From positions 13,773 to 77,772 of the forward strand of contig NZ_FPJZ01000004.1 in the NCBI RefSeq assembly GCF_900119485.1: 64,000 bases of DNA. The letters are read 5' to 3'. This stretch comes from Thermoactinomyces sp. DSM 45891 (GTDB lineage Bacteria; Bacillota; Bacilli; Thermoactinomycetales; Thermoactinomycetaceae). The position numbers and the translations under genes are program-made. This document shows, piece after piece, positions 61,622 through 64,000 of the stretch (position 1 is its first letter; each line of letters opens with the position of its first letter). Below the pieces are notes generated by a model. The model saw nothing but the letters and a program-made list of their open reading frames with translations. It did not search any database and had not been told where the DNA came from.

Positions 61622-62353
61622 TTACGCAGTTGCTTTTCCTACTTTTTTGCGGCTGAAAATCATGTACTGCAAAATGGTAAAGATATTGCCGTATACCCAG
61701 TACAATGCAAGGGCAGAAGGCAAGTTGTAACCAATGATAAAAATCATAATCGGCATAATCCAAATGAGAATTCGTGTTTGTGATGTATTTGCACTTCCTT
61801 GTGCAATCATCTGAATATAGGTCGTAAAGGCCGCTAGAAGCGGGAAAATCAAGTAAGGATCCGGCTTCCCTAATTGAAGGTACAAGAAGGTTGATTTTGC
61901 GATCTGTGGGTCAAATTGAATCGCTTGATAAAAGGCAATAAAGATCGGAATCTGTACGACCATAGGTAGACAACCTGACATCGGATTTACATTATGCTCT
62001 TTATAAAGCTTCATCATCTCTTGCTGTTGTTTCTGTTGATCTTTTTTATATTTAGTACGTAACTTCTGGATTTTGGGCTGAATCACTTGCATCTCTTGCA
62101 TACTTCTCTGTTGTTTAATGGATAACGGCAAAATTAATAAACGTACCAAGAACGTAACGATTAAAATAGAGACCCCATATGTACCAAATAAGTCATAAAA
62201 ATAATCAAGTAATTGGGAAAGTGGATATACCAAGTAACGATCCCACAAGCCTGATTCTGGGTCAATCTTACCTGTTGTTGAACATCCTGTAAGTAGCGCA
62301 AAACTAAGGATTAGTACTGTTAACAATGTCCATTTTCGGTTTAGGTAACGCAC
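61622..62353 (-). CDS. yidC: Membrane protein insertase YidC (SpoIIIJ type)
   Basis: A 243-residue lipoprotein insertase: N-terminal signal with lipobox LLTGC, then five membrane helices with the conserved SGCLPMVVQIPIFIAFYQAI block. It inserts membrane proteins and in Bacillus is needed for forespore development. I place the start at GTG 62353 (AGGAGGAGAGG upstream); thirty extra in-frame codons reach back into yidD. Confidence 0.94.
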   Translation of the reverse strand: MRYLNRKWTLLTVLILSFALLTGCSTTGKIDPESGLWDRYLVYPLSQLLDYFYDLFGTYGVSILIVTFLVRLLILPLSIKQQRSMQEMQVIQPKIQKLRTKYKKDQQKQQQEMMKLYKEHNVNPMSGCLPMVVQIPIFIAFYQAIQFDPQIAKSTFLYLQLGKPDPYLIFPLLAAFTTYIQMIAQGSANTSQTRILIWIMPIMIFIIGYNLPSALALYWVYGNIFTILQYMIFSRKKVGKATA

Positions 62354-62382
62354 GTCCTCTCCTCCTTTCAGATCATCCCAAG

Positions 62383-62613
62383 CTATACACGTATCTTTTT
62401 TTCTGGAACAGGGTCCATTCCACCTGGATGAAACGGATGACACTTAAAAATCCGCATCATCGTAAGCCATGTTCCTTTCACAAAACCGAACCGTTGATAG
62501 GCAGTTAAACCGTATTGTGAGCAGGTTGGGTAAAATCGGCAAGTAGGCTGAGGTTTCAAAGGAGAGATACATTTGCGATAAAATCGGATTAGAATAATGG
62601 CAAAGTCCTTCAA
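62383..62613 (-). CDS. yidD: Membrane protein insertion efficiency factor YidD
   Basis: A 76-residue protein with the family signature YRKCISPLKPQPTCRFYPTC, SQYG and CHPFHPGG. It helps YidC-dependent insertion. It lies 15 bases after rnpA and 29 bases before yidC, in one operon. Confidence 0.96.
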   Translation of the reverse strand: MKDFAIILIRFYRKCISPLKPQPTCRFYPTCSQYGLTAYQRFGFVKGTWLTMMRIFKCHPFHPGGMDPVPEKKIRV

Positions 62614-62628
62614 CCTATCTCTCCCCTT

Positions 62629-62994
62629 CTACTGCCTTCTATATTTCTGAAAGAGCTTGGCCCTTTTAAATACATGACGCAGACTCGATTCCACTTGATA
62701 GAAATCCATCGTAGCAGCAGGATTACGAGCGATGATCACAACATCAATCCCTTTTTTTAAATCAGGAACCCAGTGCCTTGTAACTTCCTTTACTAGTCGT
62801 TTAACACGATTGCGTACGACTGCATTTCCTACCTTCTTGCTCACAGATATACCGATTCGAGGACCGGGGGGAAGTCCTGTCCCAGCATGACGGGGAGAAA
62901 GATACACAACAAACTGACGATTGGCAGCAGAAGTTCCGAAACGAAATACACGACGAAAATCATTCCGACGCCTCAGTCTGTATTCTTTTTGCAT
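62629..62994 (-). CDS. rnpA: Ribonuclease P protein component
   Basis: A 121-residue basic protein, the protein subunit of RNase P that matures tRNA 5' ends. Typical motifs: LRRRNDFRRVFRFG at the start and VGNAVVRNRVKRLVKEV (the RNR motif). Encoded just after rpmH as in nearly all bacteria. Confidence 0.96.
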   Translation of the reverse strand: MQKEYRLRRRNDFRRVFRFGTSAANRQFVVYLSPRHAGTGLPPGPRIGISVSKKVGNAVVRNRVKRLVKEVTRHWVPDLKKGIDVVIIARNPAATMDFYQVESSLRHVFKRAKLFQKYRRQ

Positions 62995-63060
62995 CCAGCT
63001 CCCTCCCTATTCCACATTATCGGCAGATTCATTCTTCTATAAACGATCCTCATATAGAGA

Positions 63061-63085
63061 AAAAGGCCACTCTACTTAGTGGCCT
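63061..63085 (-). terminator. Terminator/attenuator between rpmH and rnpA
   Basis: AGGCCACT at 63064-63071 pairs with AGTGGCCT at 63078-63085; on the minus strand the stem is followed by TTTTTC. It probably reduces rnpA expression relative to rpmH. Confidence 0.75.
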
Positions 63086-63089
63086 CTCA

Positions 63090-63224
63090 TTATGCAGAAA
63101 GTACTTTTCTGCCCTTTCTTCTACGAGCCGCCAACACTCTGCGACCGTTTTTTGTACTCATACGAGCACGGAAACCATGAACGTTTTTACGTTTACGTTT
63201 GGATGGTTGGTAAGTACGTTTCAT
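63090..63224 (-). CDS. rpmH: 50S ribosomal protein L34
   Basis: A 44-residue very basic protein (MKRTYQPSKRKRKNVHGFRA, RMSTKNGRRVLAARRRKGRK, VLSA), a textbook L34. It is shorter than the usual gene-calling cut-off. It is divergent from dnaA across the origin. Confidence 0.97.
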   Translation of the reverse strand: MKRTYQPSKRKRKNVHGFRARMSTKNGRRVLAARRRKGRKVLSA

Positions 63225-63380
63225 ATTGTTTTACCTGGTAATAGTCGATCCATGAAAAACCGACAAACCGGACATACGCCGACCAGGGTGCCTCCCTTCA
63301 TACGATAAGATGAAAAATTTCCGTAGACAATCTTCCACATTATAGCTTTATCCCTATTGCATTGTCAAGAATAGAAGAAA

Positions 63381-63731
63381 TGTGGATAACTTGTGGGAAT
63401 CAATCCGTACTTATCCACATGTATCCACTACTTATTCACTCATTATCCAGAAGATATCCACAGCTTGATTGATTGTGGATAAAAAGTTATCCACAGGCTG
63501 TGGACAATGTGGATAAACTGATAAGTACATTGTAAATACTGGTATATTCTGATATTCTATTGTTGTTTTCCCCGTGGATAACTTTTTTCTTTCTACGAGT
63601 TATCCACAATTGTGGATAACTTTCTATCCCTCAAACTATACTCTGTGGATAGACATATGGATACCGATCTTGTGGATAGTGTGGATAAGTTGGTTTAACC
63701 TAGGTATCATCCAAATTTATACTGTGGATAA
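63381..63731. other. Chromosomal replication origin region (DnaA box cluster)
   Basis: Nine exact DnaA boxes (TTATCCACA or its complement) at 63381, 63411, 63474, 63487, 63508, 63600, 63611, 63680 and 63723, plus six with one mismatch at 63443, 63454, 63499, 63573, 63644 and 63671. They fill the rpmH-dnaA gap, the incC-type origin element upstream of dnaA in Bacillus. They should also make dnaA transcription self-regulated. Confidence 0.95.
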
Positions 63732-63772
63732 TATGAAAAAAATTATTTTTTGGAAGGAGGGTTCTGATCATT

Positions 63773-64000
63773 GTGGAACATGTTAATGACTTATGGAAAA
63801 AAAGCCTTGATCTAATTCAATCCAAGATAAGCAAACCCAGCTTTGAAGCTTGGCTGAAACAGACCGAAGCCATCGAGCTCCAAAGCAACAAGCTGATTAT
63901 TGGAGTTCCCTCTACATTTGCACAGGACATGCTCTCAAATCGCTATTATGGGATGATAAAAGATGCTGTTAAAAAAGTTTCTGGTACCAATCTGGAGATT
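63773..64000 (+). CDS. dnaA: Chromosomal replication initiator DnaA (3' partial)
   Basis: The first 76 codons, cut by the window end: MEHVNDLWKKSLDLIQSKIS, then KPSFEAWLKQTEAIEL and VPSTFAQDMLSNRYYGMIKD. This is domain I of DnaA, which binds helicase-loading partners. Start is GTG 63773. AAGGAGG lies twelve bases upstream, rather far, which could lower translation. Its start is 42 bases from the last DnaA box. Confidence 0.96.
   Translation, partial: MEHVNDLWKKSLDLIQSKISKPSFEAWLKQTEAIELQSNKLIIGVPSTFAQDMLSNRYYGMIKDAVKKVSGTNLEI

Noticed and set aside
63574..63786. A 70-codon frame inside oriC
   Set aside because: It is made of DnaA boxes and AT-rich DNA, and overlaps the dnaA start.

Overview
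The window is chromosomal DNA around the replication origin of an endospore-forming Gram-positive bacterium of the order Bacillales. The gene order rpmH-rnpA-yidD-yidC-mnmE-mnmG-rsmG-noc-parA-parB-yyaC-ychF-rpsF-ssb-rpsR-gdpP-rplI-dnaB-purA next to dnaA and a DnaA-box-rich origin is the Bacillus-type arrangement. walRKHIJ-htrC-rlmH and speB-speE-pbpG-ywhD match too. Three things suggest a Thermoactinomycetaceae-like lineage rather than Bacillus: no jag between yidC and mnmE, several large Gly-X-Y collagen-like genes, and an RRNPP-regulated class III lanthipeptide cluster. That family-level placement is inference.

Layout. 1-8 kb: the 3' end of a collagen plus YVTN beta-propeller gene, the polyamine genes speB/speE, and a three-gene operon of collagen-like proteins with C1q-like C-termini, probably spore-surface filaments. 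8-17 kb: pbpG behind a sigma-F-type promoter, a HTH-TPR regulator, small secreted proteins, ywhD, a degenerate GGDEF-histidine kinase fusion and a possible ParR-like protein. 17-26 kb: the walRKHIJ-htrC operon region, two abutting DnaA boxes, a small collagen gene, a CxxH/CxxC protein and rlmH. 26-37 kb: a minus-strand class III lanthipeptide locus. In transcription order it holds a HTH-TPR regulator, a Phr-like propeptide, LanKC, two identical 44-residue precursors, a hairpin, an ABC ATPase with its permease, an ABC exporter, and two M16 peptidases (one inactive-looking, one with HFLEH). 37-49 kb: purA, dnaB, rplI, gdpP, a MazG-like gene, a hydrolase, rpsR-ssb-rpsF, ychF, a DUF951 gene, plsC, yyaC and parB.

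49-52 kb: parA (soj) is interrupted by a 1,787-nt group II intron placed exactly between the codons for GGVG and KTTT of the Walker A motif. The flanking codons join into a 253-residue ParA. The intron encodes a maturase-like protein whose reverse-transcriptase catalytic motifs are not recognisable. 52-57 kb: noc, then a variable insert with a ParM-like actin, a secreted cysteine protein facing a small two-helix membrane protein, and a large acidic protein whose first 45 residues resemble the MnmG N-terminus. 57-64 kb: rsmG, mnmG, mnmE, yidC, yidD, rnpA, rpmH, oriC and the 5' end of dnaA.

Most of the window is conserved housekeeping. The unusual parts are the ParA intron, the lanthipeptide cluster with its built-in quorum-sensing pair and peptidases, the collagen family and the noc-rsmG insert. 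All calls come from reading the sequence; no database search was run.
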